Assembly (NCBI GenBank): GCA_012965625.1
Contig: DTSC01000068.1
Span: 1 to 16,871 of the forward strand
Origin: Flavobacteriales bacterium
GTDB lineage: Bacteria; Bacteroidota; Bacteroidia; NORP154
Direction of reading: 5' to 3'
DNA length: 16,871 bases
Positions 6,294 to 13,661 of this stretch are shown here, piece after piece; positions within the stretch are counted from its first letter, which is position 1; each line of letters starts with the position of its first letter. The notes under the pieces were generated by a model. The model worked only from the letters and a program-made list of their open reading frames with translations. It did no database searches and had not been told where the DNA came from. A program made the position numbers and the translations under genes.

Positions 6294-8990
6294 ATGGAGT
6301 TTCCCAGATTAGATTTTAAGATGTCTCATAGTCATTCCGCTTTGATATTCTTTTTTTCTGCATGGTTTATATTAATGCTAAATGCCTGCTCTACATCCAA
6401 AAAATCCTCTCAAGACGCATATACCAGAACTAATCTTGATGAGATTGTGGTTAGTCACGGCAAATATGAACCATATCGTGCTGCACACAAAAGGGATTTA
6501 GACCTAATTCACACAAAACTAAAAGTAAGTTTTGATTGGGCCCAGGCACATTTGAATGGATTGGCTACACTAACAATGAAACCTTATTTTTATCCTGCCA
6601 ATAAAGTGACCCTGGATGCCAAAGGATTCGAACTCAACAAAGTTCAGCTTATTACTGATTCAGGGAACATAGACCTTAAATACAATTACAAAAATGACCT
6701 TTTGACTGTTAACCTGGACAGAACATATTCTCTTCAAGATACTTTCATAATATATATTGATTATAAAGCCAAGCCCAATGAGCTAGAGGTTAAGGGGAGC
6801 AGTGCTATTTCGGACGCAAAGGGGCTCTACTTTATCAACCATCTGAATGAGGACAAGGATAAGCCTCAGCAAATATGGACACAAGGTGAGACTGAATCGA
6901 ATTCTTGCTGGTTCCCGACTATCGATAAACCTAATGTGCGTATGACACAAGAGGTCTACATTACCATAGATACAAGCTTTTCAACTCTTTCAAATGGCTT
7001 GCTTCAATATTCCACTATTAATGGTGATGGTACTCGCACAGATTATTGGAAACAGGACCTTCCGCATGCACCTTACCTGGTGATGATGGCTATTGGGAAA
7101 TATGCCATTGTAAAAGACCATTGGAGAGATATTGAAGTCAACTATTATGTAGAACCAGAATATGAGCAGTATGCTAAATCAATATTTGGAGCAACACCTG
7201 AGATGCTGCAATTTTATTCGGATAAGCTGGGAGTAGATTATCCATGGGCAAAATATTCACAAGTAATTGTAAGAGATTATGTCTCAGGTGCAATGGAAAA
7301 CACTTCTGCTGTAATCTTTGGAGAATTCGTACAACAAACTGACCGTGAGATTCTTGATAAGGATCATGAAGACGTAGTAGCTCATGAATTATTTCATCAT
7401 TGGTTTGGTGATCTTGTAACCTGCGAATCATGGTCTAATATACCTTTGAATGAATCGTTCGCTACCTATGGCGAATATCTGTGGAATGAATATAAACATG
7501 GTAGGGATGAGGCAGATTATGGCCTTGAAAATGATCTTCGCAACTATCTTAATACATCACATAAAAAGCAAGTGGATATTATCCGATTCCACTATAATGA
7601 TAAAGAAGATATGTTTGACAGCCATTCTTATGGGAAGGGTGGAAGAGTTTTACATATGCTTAGAAAACATGTTGGAGATGAAGCATTTTTTGCTTCCTTG
7701 AAGCTATATCTTGAAAGGAATAAGTTCTCCTCTGTAGAAATTCATCATTTGAGGTTGGCTTTTGAGGAAGTGACTGGAGAAGATCTAAATTGGTTCTTTA
7801 ACCAATGGTTTCTGAACGCTGGACATCCTCTTCTTTCTGTCTCTTATGATTATATAGATTCAATTAAAACTGCACATGTGAAAGTAGAGCAATCACAGGA
7901 TCTCAACAAGTTTCCTCTATACACACTTCCTATAACTATCGATATTTATGCATCGGGCAAAGTGGAGAGGCATCAGGTTTTGTTTGACTCTATCAGCAAG
8001 ACCTTTTCATTTACTGTCTCCTCGAAGCCAGATTTGATCAATTTCGATGCTGAAAAAATGCTGCTCTGTGCCAAGGAAGACTATAAAACCAAGGAGGAAT
8101 GGATTTTTCAATATTATAATGCTCCGTTGTATTTAGATCGTTTCGAAGCATTAAAACAGCTGGTAAAATACAACAATGATGCAGAAGCATTGAAAGTAAT
8201 TGAAGAGGCTCTTAATGACAAACATTGGAATATCAGGTTATATGCAAGTTGGTCCTTAAAAGACGCTGTAAGGTTAGAGGATAACAAGGTAAGAGACAGG
8301 TTGGTGGAGCTTGCCAGAAATGACAAAGAGGCTTCGGTACGGTCCAGCGCAATAAATCAGCTTGCCATATATTTTCATCCTGATAGTATTGGAAGCCAAG
8401 ATGAGGAACTACACAAGCTTTATTATGAGGCAATTAAAGATCCTTCTTATAATGTAATGGGCCAAGCCTTACTAGCGTTAGCACATTCTGAACATGACAG
8501 CATAATGAAACTTATCCAATCTTTTGATGAGGTAACAAAAGAAAAATTAATAATGACATTAGCTGCTATCTATTCTCTGTATGGTGAAAAGGAACAAAAC
8601 ACATTTTTTGAAGAAAATTATAAGGATATTCATATGTTCGAAAAGTGGGATTTTGTAGAGTTTTATAGGACCTATCTCTTGAGACAAGATGATGAAACCA
8701 TGAAGGATGGAATAGTTATATTGGAGGATGCAGCAATAAATTCAAAACCGCCGGGGGTTCGGCTAAAAGCTATTTATGGTATAATAGACATTGGCAAAAA
8801 CTTTAGCAAAAAGGAGGAAAAGGTAATGGGCCATATTAGAGCCCACAAATCTGACGAGGAAAAACTCGTTAAATTTGAATCTGAATTAAATAAGATTCAG
8901 GAGTACAAAGAGGTGGCAAACACTGCTTTAGCCAGAATAAGAGAGCAAGAAAAAAACGAGAGGGTATTGCTTTATTGGGATTTGCAATAA
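6294..8990 (+). CDS. M1-family zinc aminopeptidase, probable lipoprotein, with C-terminal HEAT-like repeats
   Basis: Removes N-terminal amino acids from peptides, probably anchored in the cell envelope. Catalytic landmarks are complete: exopeptidase motif GAMEN at residues 332-336, zinc site HELFHHW with His364, Glu365 and His368, third ligand Glu387 (HExxH-x18-E), and the transition-state Tyr446 in SYGKGG. The M1 N-terminal beta domain is seen at TESNSCWFPTIDKPN. Residues about 618-780 form alpha-helical repeat pairs of HEAT/ARM type, as in other long M1 enzymes. The N-terminus ends a hydrophobic stretch with LNAC (Cys32), a lipobox, so it is likely lipidated. The start is uncertain: ATG at 6294, or the in-frame ATG at 6321, which gives a compact 22-residue signal before the Cys. 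The gene stands alone, convergent with rnhA. Confidence 0.93.
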   Translation: MEFPRLDFKMSHSHSALIFFFSAWFILMLNACSTSKKSSQDAYTRTNLDEIVVSHGKYEPYRAAHKRDLDLIHTKLKVSFDWAQAHLNGLATLTMKPYFYPANKVTLDAKGFELNKVQLITDSGNIDLKYNYKNDLLTVNLDRTYSLQDTFIIYIDYKAKPNELEVKGSSAISDAKGLYFINHLNEDKDKPQQIWTQGETESNSCWFPTIDKPNVRMTQEVYITIDTSFSTLSNGLLQYSTINGDGTRTDYWKQDLPHAPYLVMMAIGKYAIVKDHWRDIEVNYYVEPEYEQYAKSIFGATPEMLQFYSDKLGVDYPWAKYSQVIVRDYVSGAMENTSAVIFGEFVQQTDREILDKDHEDVVAHELFHHWFGDLVTCESWSNIPLNESFATYGEYLWNEYKHGRDEADYGLENDLRNYLNTSHKKQVDIIRFHYNDKEDMFDSHSYGKGGRVLHMLRKHVGDEAFFASLKLYLERNKFSSVEIHHLRLAFEEVTGEDLNWFFNQWFLNAGHPLLSVSYDYIDSIKTAHVKVEQSQDLNKFPLYTLPITIDIYASGKVERHQVLFDSISKTFSFTVSSKPDLINFDAEKMLLCAKEDYKTKEEWIFQYYNAPLYLDRFEALKQLVKYNNDAEALKVIEEALNDKHWNIRLYASWSLKDAVRLEDNKVRDRLVELARNDKEASVRSSAINQLAIYFHPDSIGSQDEELHKLYYEAIKDPSYNVMGQALLALAHSEHDSIMKLIQSFDEVTKEKLIMTLAAIYSLYGEKEQNTFFEENYKDIHMFEKWDFVEFYRTYLLRQDDETMKDGIVILEDAAINSKPPGVRLKAIYGIIDIGKNFSKKEEKVMGHIRAHKSDEEKLVKFESELNKIQEYKEVANTALARIREQEKNERVLLYWDLQ

Positions 8991-9020
8991 TTTAAGCCTG
9001 CTATTCCCAGCACCAGCTAT

Positions 9021-9506
9021 TTATTCAGGATTGTATCCAGCATCTACAATTAGATTTCCGCTCTCTGCAGCAGCAACAGCCATTTCATCACAGCGTTCGT
9101 TCCCTGGGATACCAGCATGCCCTTTCACCCATTTAAAAGACACCTTGTGTTTTGGGTAAATTTGCAAGAACCGTTTCCACAGGTCTATATTTTTTTTCTT
9201 TTTAAAATTCTTTTTCTCCCAGCTGAAGAGCCAGCCTTTTTCTACAGCATCCACAACATATTTTGAATCAGAGTAAATGGTTACACAGGAATTTTCAACT
9301 TTGATAGATTCAAGGGCGACTATTACAGATAAGAGCTCCATTCTATTATTAGTCGTTAATTCAAAACCTTGAGAGAGCTCCTTTCTGTACTTACCAGATA
9401 CTAAGACAATACCATAACCTCCTTTTCCAGGATTTCCAAGCGCAGAGCCATCAGTATATACTATTATATTATGAGACATAGTTGACAAACTTCTCAGGGC
9501 TGACAT
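9021..9506 (-). CDS. rnhA: Ribonuclease HI
   Basis: Cuts the RNA strand of RNA:DNA hybrids (primer and R-loop removal) in the cytoplasm. All catalytic acids are present, numbered from the upstream start: Asp19 in YTDGSALGNPG, Glu57 in NNRMELLSV, Asp80 in YSDSKYV and Asp140 in GNERCDEMA, plus His130 in VKGHAG. The substrate-binding basic loop (WEKKNFKKKKN) lies near residues 96-106, as in bacterial RNase HI. The length (161) is normal. The ATG at 9477-9479 (MSHNIIVYTDG) gives an N-terminus closer to typical homologues, so the first nine residues may not be translated. It follows atpG on the same strand after 115-142 bases, so it could be read through from the atp operon; I found no convincing terminator or promoter in the gap. 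Confidence 0.95.
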   Translation of the reverse strand: MSALRSLSTMSHNIIVYTDGSALGNPGKGGYGIVLVSGKYRKELSQGFELTTNNRMELLSVIVALESIKVENSCVTIYSDSKYVVDAVEKGWLFSWEKKNFKKKKNIDLWKRFLQIYPKHKVSFKWVKGHAGIPGNERCDEMAVAAAESGNLIVDAGYNPE

Positions 9507-9621
9507 TCTGAGATATATTAAATTGCAGCTGTCAAATTACAAATTAAACCATGAATGATAAAAACAGAAATGCGCTGTAAATTTAACACATAAAACCGAT
9601 CATGAATAAGCAGTCAGATCA

Positions 9622-10500
9622 TTAATCCAAAGCTTCAGCACCACTAACGATCTCAATGAGTTCATTGGTAATAGACGCTTGACGAGCTTTATTATATGTG
9701 ATTTTAAGCTCTTTAAGCATATCCGAAGCATTTTCAGTAGCCTTATGCATGGCAGTCATTCTGGCACCATGTTCTGATGCAATAGATTCCAAAATAGCCC
9801 TGAATAACTGGATCTTTAATGACTTAGGTATCAATTCTTCAATAATTTGATTTTTATCTGGTTCAAAGATATAATCATGGACCAAATTGCTGTCTTCTTC
9901 TTTTTCAGGTGGTAATACTGGCAAGTACTGTTCAGCAGTAAGCTCTTGAATAGAAGCATTTTTAAATTTGTTGTAAATGAGCTCAACATGATCAAATTGC
10001 CCATTAATATAATTTGCCATGATCTTTTCAGCCACTGCTGCTACATTGTCAAATGTCAGGTCATCATATAGGGTAAATAAATGCTTGGGCATGTCTGTGC
10101 CAATAATATGCAGTTCCGAATTTTTGAAATAGTCATCTGCCTTTTTCCCTATAGAAAGAACAGAAACTATTTTTCCTTTATATTTCTCTTCAGCTCTTCT
10201 CTTTGTAAGTTTGATAACATTTGAATTAAAGGCACCACACAATCCTCTGTTAGAGGTTATAGAGACAAGCAAAACAGTTTTAATCTCCCTTTCTCCAGAA
10301 TAATCACCTTGGGAATTATCAGTAATAGAACATAAATTCGTTAGAATTTCCTTTAGCTTATCAGCATAGGGTCTTAATGAAAGAATCGCATCTTGCGCTC
10401 TTCTTAATTTAGAAGCTGATACCATCTTCATGGCGGACGTAATCTGTTGAGTGGAAGAAACAGATGTAATCCTTGTTCTTACTTCTTTTAAGTTAGCCAT
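9622..10500 (-). CDS. atpG: F1Fo ATP synthase subunit gamma
   Basis: Central rotor shaft of F1, turning inside the alpha3beta3 ring. The N-terminal helix MANLKEVRTRITSVSSTQQITSAMKMVSASKLRRAQ and the C-terminal helix KITYNKARQASITNELIEIVSGAEAL form the coiled-coil axle and are highly conserved. The central Rossmann-like part includes SNRGLCGAFN near residues 83-92. The length of 292 is normal. It is the last atp gene of the cluster, 56 bases after atpA. In many bacteria atpD and atpC follow here, but in this window rnhA does, so beta and epsilon must be encoded elsewhere. Confidence 0.98.
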   Translation of the reverse strand: MANLKEVRTRITSVSSTQQITSAMKMVSASKLRRAQDAILSLRPYADKLKEILTNLCSITDNSQGDYSGEREIKTVLLVSITSNRGLCGAFNSNVIKLTKRRAEEKYKGKIVSVLSIGKKADDYFKNSELHIIGTDMPKHLFTLYDDLTFDNVAAVAEKIMANYINGQFDHVELIYNKFKNASIQELTAEQYLPVLPPEKEEDSNLVHDYIFEPDKNQIIEELIPKSLKIQLFRAILESIASEHGARMTAMHKATENASDMLKELKITYNKARQASITNELIEIVSGAEALD

Positions 10501-10556
10501 GCTTTACTAATTATTCTAAGGCTTCAAATGTTGATCAACCCTTATTTGGTGTTTCC

Positions 10557-12164
10557 TTAATTGTCGGTACTACTTGCTTCATCAACCTTACGGTATTTTG
10601 CTGTATGCTCTTTTGCAATTTTCACAAGGGCTTTACTGGTTGCATCCTGCAACTTTCCTTCCTTCAATTCGTCTAAAATGTCTTTATGTTTAGTTTCCAT
10701 AACATTTAAGAAGTTCTCTTCAAATTCTTTTACCTGTTTAACAGGAACATCTTTAAGCAATCCATTCGTACCGCAAAAGATTATAGCCTGTTGCTGTTCA
10801 ACCGTTAATGGTGCATACTGGCCTTGTTTAAGAATCTCTACATTTCTAACACCTTTATCTAAAACTGACTGGGTAGCAGCATCCAAGTCCGACCCAAATT
10901 TAGCGAAGGCTTCCAGTTCCCTATACTGCGCTTGGTCAAGCTTTAAGGTGCCAGCAATTTTCTTCATAGATTTAATCTGAGCATTTCCACCCACCCTCGA
11001 CACTGAGATACCGACATTGATTGCCGGCCGTACCCCTGCATTAAACAGATTAGATTCCAAAAAGATCTGACCATCTGTAATTGATATAACATTAGTGGGA
11101 ATATACGCAGAAACATCACCAGCCTGGGTTTCAATAATTGGCAAAGCAGTCAGCGACCCTCCTCCTTTTACCCTGTCTTTAAGGCATTCCGGCAGATCAT
11201 TCATATCTTTTGCCACCACATCTGAATTAATCACCTTGGCAGCACGCTCCAATAATCTTGAATGAAGATAAAATACATCTCCTGGATAAGCTTCTCTTCC
11301 CGGAGGCCTTCTCAACAATAGTGAAACTTCTCTATAAGCGACAGCTTGCTTACTCAAATCATCATAAATAATCAAGGCTGGCCTTCCAGTATCTCTAAAA
11401 TACTCTCCTATAGCAGCACCTGTAAAGGGAGCATAGAATTGCATAGGAGCAGGGTCAGATGCAGTTGCAACAACAATTACTGTATAATCCATTGCTCCTT
11501 TTTCTTCCAACAATTTTGCAATTCCAGCAACTGTTGAACCTTTTTGACCTATGGCAACATAAATACAAAAAACCGGTTCTCCCTTTTCATAAAATTCTTT
11601 TTGGTTTATAATGGCATCTATTGCAATGGCTGTCTTTCCTGTCTGCCTATCGCCAATGATTAATTCTCTCTGTCCTCTTCCGATTGGTATCATGGCATCA
11701 ATTGCCTTAATACCAGTTTGCAAAGGCTCATTTACGGGTTGCCTGAAAATTACACCAGGAGCCTTTCGTTCCAAAGGCATATCTAGCAGGTCGCCATTAA
11801 TTGGGCCTTTACCATCAATAGGTTCTCCAAGGGTATTTACGACACGGCCGACCATTTCCTCGCCCACTTTTACTGATGCAATCTTTCCAGTTCTTTTTAC
11901 AACATCACCTTCTTTAATATTTGTAGACCTTCCCAACAATACAGCACCAACATTATCTTCCTCTAAATTAAGCACGATGGCTTGCAAACCTGTTTCAAAC
12001 TCAATCAACTCCCCGGATTGAACACCTGAGAGACCATAAATCCTTGCAATACCATCCCCCACCTGGAGTACCGTACCTACTTCTTCAAGTTCCGCTTCAG
12101 ATTTGAATCCCGCTAACTGTTGTCTCAATATTGCAGATACCTCTGCTGGTTTAATTCCTGCCAT
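10557..12164 (-). CDS. atpA: F1Fo ATP synthase subunit alpha
   Basis: Forms the alpha3beta3 hexamer of F1. It binds nucleotide at the non-catalytic sites and supplies the arginine finger to the beta catalytic site. Walker A is GDRQTGKT at residues 171-178. The Walker B region LIIYDDL lies around 264-270, the arginine finger is Arg390 in VGISVSRVGG, and the conserved LTALPIIETQAGDVSAYIPTN segment spans 338-357. Total length is 535, slightly longer than E. coli (513). Most of the excess is an insertion around residues 314-334 (SDVVAKDMNDLPECLKD) before the GGGSLTALP loop. The gene is 20 bases after atpH and 56 before atpG. It has no Shine-Dalgarno; the leader is A-rich. Confidence 0.98.
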   Translation of the reverse strand: MAGIKPAEVSAILRQQLAGFKSEAELEEVGTVLQVGDGIARIYGLSGVQSGELIEFETGLQAIVLNLEEDNVGAVLLGRSTNIKEGDVVKRTGKIASVKVGEEMVGRVVNTLGEPIDGKGPINGDLLDMPLERKAPGVIFRQPVNEPLQTGIKAIDAMIPIGRGQRELIIGDRQTGKTAIAIDAIINQKEFYEKGEPVFCIYVAIGQKGSTVAGIAKLLEEKGAMDYTVIVVATASDPAPMQFYAPFTGAAIGEYFRDTGRPALIIYDDLSKQAVAYREVSLLLRRPPGREAYPGDVFYLHSRLLERAAKVINSDVVAKDMNDLPECLKDRVKGGGSLTALPIIETQAGDVSAYIPTNVISITDGQIFLESNLFNAGVRPAINVGISVSRVGGNAQIKSMKKIAGTLKLDQAQYRELEAFAKFGSDLDAATQSVLDKGVRNVEILKQGQYAPLTVEQQQAIIFCGTNGLLKDVPVKQVKEFEENFLNVMETKHKDILDELKEGKLQDATSKALVKIAKEHTAKYRKVDEASSTDN

Positions 12165-12184
12165 TTTTACTTGTTTTAGATTAT

Positions 12185-12739
12185 TTAATTGGCTTTATAT
12201 TGCTTAATGTTAAATTCTTTTTTCAGGTCATTTAAACTGCGCAGCAAGCTTCCATCATACTGCTTATCCCCTATTCTCAATATCATTCCTCCTATTAAGC
12301 CAGGATTCTGTTTCTCAATCAAATCAACTTCTGATTTTAAGCTCTCCTTCACAAGCTTCAGTACTCTACTGCGCATTTTTTCATCTAACCCATTGGCTGA
12401 TGTGACTTCTGCTATAACAATCTTATTCTGGTGCCGATATTGCGTCTGAAACGATCTTGTAATATTATACAGATGCCCCTCTCTTCTCTTCTTTATTATA
12501 ATTGAAACAAAGTTCAATGTAAGCTGACTAAGTTTGCCTTCAAAGATTGCATTGAAAACTGCTATTTTCTTATCAACTTTAATAATAGGACTATTCAGAA
12601 ACAACTGTAATTCTCTGGAAGATTCAAAGGTATCGCTAATCAACTTCATCTCATCAAAAGCCTCTACAAGGCTTCCCTGCTCATTTGCCAAATTGAGCAA
12701 AGACTTTGCATACCTAGAAGCTACTCTTGATTCGATCAT
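12185..12739 (-). CDS. atpH: F1Fo ATP synthase subunit delta (OSCP-like)
   Basis: Peripheral-stalk subunit that ties the top of F1 to the b dimer. It starts with the conserved MIESRVASRYAKSLLNLA helix of the N-terminal six-helix domain that contacts alpha. It ends with the family's C-terminal signature: NPGLIGGMILRIGDKQYDGS, with Gly150-Gly151, Asp158, Asp162 and Ser164. The length of 184 is typical. It begins 6 bases after the atpF stop, so translation is probably coupled, and ends 20 bases before atpA. Confidence 0.96.
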   Translation of the reverse strand: MIESRVASRYAKSLLNLANEQGSLVEAFDEMKLISDTFESSRELQLFLNSPIIKVDKKIAVFNAIFEGKLSQLTLNFVSIIIKKRREGHLYNITRSFQTQYRHQNKIVIAEVTSANGLDEKMRSRVLKLVKESLKSEVDLIEKQNPGLIGGMILRIGDKQYDGSLLRSLNDLKKEFNIKQYKAN

Positions 12740-12745
12740 GAGGTA

Positions 12746-13240
12746 TTAGTTGAGCTTTATTTCATCAATGAGGTTATCAATAACAGCCTTTTGTTTCCTG
12801 TCTTCTGAAAGTTCCGTTTTTAAAATCTTCTCAGCAATTTCTATTGATAAAGAGGCCACCTGGTTTTTAATCTCTGTCAAGGCAGCATTCTTTTCATTTT
12901 GGATATCCTCTCTCGCAGCCTTAAGCATTCTATCAGCTTCTTCTTTTGCTCTTTCTTTGGCTTCTGTTACAATACCAACCTTGGTATCTCTAGCTTCTTT
13001 CAAAATAATATCTCTTTCTTCCTGTACTTCTTTTATTATCTCTTTATTCTTCACTTTAAGTAAAGCCACCTCTTCCCTGGCATGTCTCGCTTCACTCAAA
13101 GCCTCCTTAATTGAGTCTTCTCTTTCCTTCAAAGAATTAAGTATGGGTTTCCACGCAAACTTTTTTAAAATGACTAAAACAAGCAAGAATGAAACGGTCA
13201 TCCAAAAGACCAGGCCGATAGCTGGTTGTACTAGTTCCAT
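12746..13240 (-). CDS. atpF: F1Fo ATP synthase subunit b
   Basis: Peripheral stalk: one N-terminal membrane helix (about residues 6-27, PAIGLVFWMTVSFLLVLVIL) followed by FAWKPIL and a long charged helix to the C-terminus that dimerises as a coiled coil and binds delta. The length of 164 is normal, and a single copy is present, consistent with a b homodimer. It is separated from atpE by 90 bases containing a strong hairpin, and ends 6 bases before atpH. Confidence 0.97.
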   Translation of the reverse strand: MELVQPAIGLVFWMTVSFLLVLVILKKFAWKPILNSLKEREDSIKEALSEARHAREEVALLKVKNKEIIKEVQEERDIILKEARDTKVGIVTEAKERAKEEADRMLKAAREDIQNEKNAALTEIKNQVASLSIEIAEKILKTELSEDRKQKAVIDNLIDEIKLN

Positions 13241-13265
13241 ATTTAGGATTTTTATAGATTAATGA

Positions 13266-13300
13266 GAATAAGACCCACATTTCTCATGTGGGGCTTATTC
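13266..13300 (-). promoter_or_regulatory. Strong hairpin in the atpE-atpF intergenic region
   Basis: The arms 13266-13280 and 13286-13300 are complementary over 15 positions with one mismatch (at 13273/13293) and a 5-base loop. In the mRNA the stem ends about 25 bases before the atpF start and begins about 30 bases after the atpE stop. No U-rich run follows it on the transcript side, so it is not a standard intrinsic terminator. Inference: an mRNA 3'-end stabiliser, processing site or partial attenuator that lets atpE be expressed above downstream subunits, as c-ring stoichiometry requires. Confidence 0.7.
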
Positions 13301-13330
13301 CCTTAAATTCTCTTAGTCTTAATCGTTAGG

Positions 13331-13588
13331 TTACTTTACAAAGATCACCAACAATCCTACTACCATAGCAAAAAAGGCAGCACCCTCAACTAGAGCAGCC
13401 ATAAGAATCATGTTAGCACGAAGGTCGTTCATCGCTTCTGGCTGCCTAGCCATGGCAGACATGGCATCTCCACCGATTCTACCGATACCGACACCAGCGC
13501 CTAATGCTGCTACTCCAGCACCTAATGCTGCTACTCCATATCCGATACCTATATTGGGGGCTAATTCTAATAATATTGATAATAACAT
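13331..13588 (-). CDS. atpE: F1Fo ATP synthase subunit c
   Basis: Monomer of the membrane rotor ring that carries protons. It is an 85-residue hairpin of two membrane helices. The first is glycine-rich (GVAALGAGVAALGAGVGIG, residues 18-36), the polar loop is ARQPE (Arg48-Gln49-Pro50), and the second helix carries the ion-binding Glu68 in LVEGAAFF. Gly and Ala follow Glu68, rather than the Ser/Thr seen in sodium-dependent rings, which suggests proton specificity. The gene sits between a small hairpin upstream and a large hairpin downstream, which fits its need for higher expression than its neighbours. Confidence 0.98.
   Translation of the reverse strand: MLLSILLELAPNIGIGYGVAALGAGVAALGAGVGIGRIGGDAMSAMARQPEAMNDLRANMILMAALVEGAAFFAMVVGLLVIFVK
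13500..13538 (-). repeat. 21-bp near-tandem duplication inside atpE
   Basis: Bases 13500-13520 are followed by a second copy from 13521, identical for the first 18 bases. They encode successive GVAALGA heptads in the glycine-rich first helix of subunit c. Glycine-rich repetition is normal for the protein; the near identity at codon level is what stands out. Confidence 0.7.
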
Positions 13589-13607
13589 AAGACAATTTAA
13601 TTTAAAG

Positions 13608-13622
13608 GTCTGCTATGCAGAC
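13608..13622 (-). promoter_or_regulatory. Small hairpin in the atpE 5' leader
   Basis: GTCTGC (13608-13613) and GCAGAC (13617-13622) form a perfect 6-bp stem with a 3-base loop, about 20 bases before the atpE start. The bases between stem and ATG are almost all A/U (CUUUAAAUUAAAUUGUCUU), so the start region should be unstructured. Structured-then-open leaders that raise c-subunit translation are known upstream of E. coli atpE; the same role here is inferred. Confidence 0.4.
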
Positions 13623-13661
13623 AGGGTTTATAAACATTTAATTCAATCAATTATTAATTTA

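Noticed and set aside
8991..9020. Terminator between the aminopeptidase gene and rnhA.
   Set aside because: Only a weak CCTG/CAGG match was found; no convincing stem-loop.
10530..10539. Perfect 10-base palindrome GTTGATCAAC between atpA and atpG.
   Set aside because: Too short to support a hairpin with a loop or a specific operator; a single occurrence was seen.
12750..13262. 170-codon open frame on the plus strand opposite atpF.
   Set aside because: It is antisense to a clear atpF; Ser/Phe-rich composition is the mirror of the Lys/Glu-rich coiled coil.
13266..13300. Calling the atpE-atpF hairpin an intrinsic terminator.
   Set aside because: No U-run follows on the transcript side and essential atp genes continue downstream.
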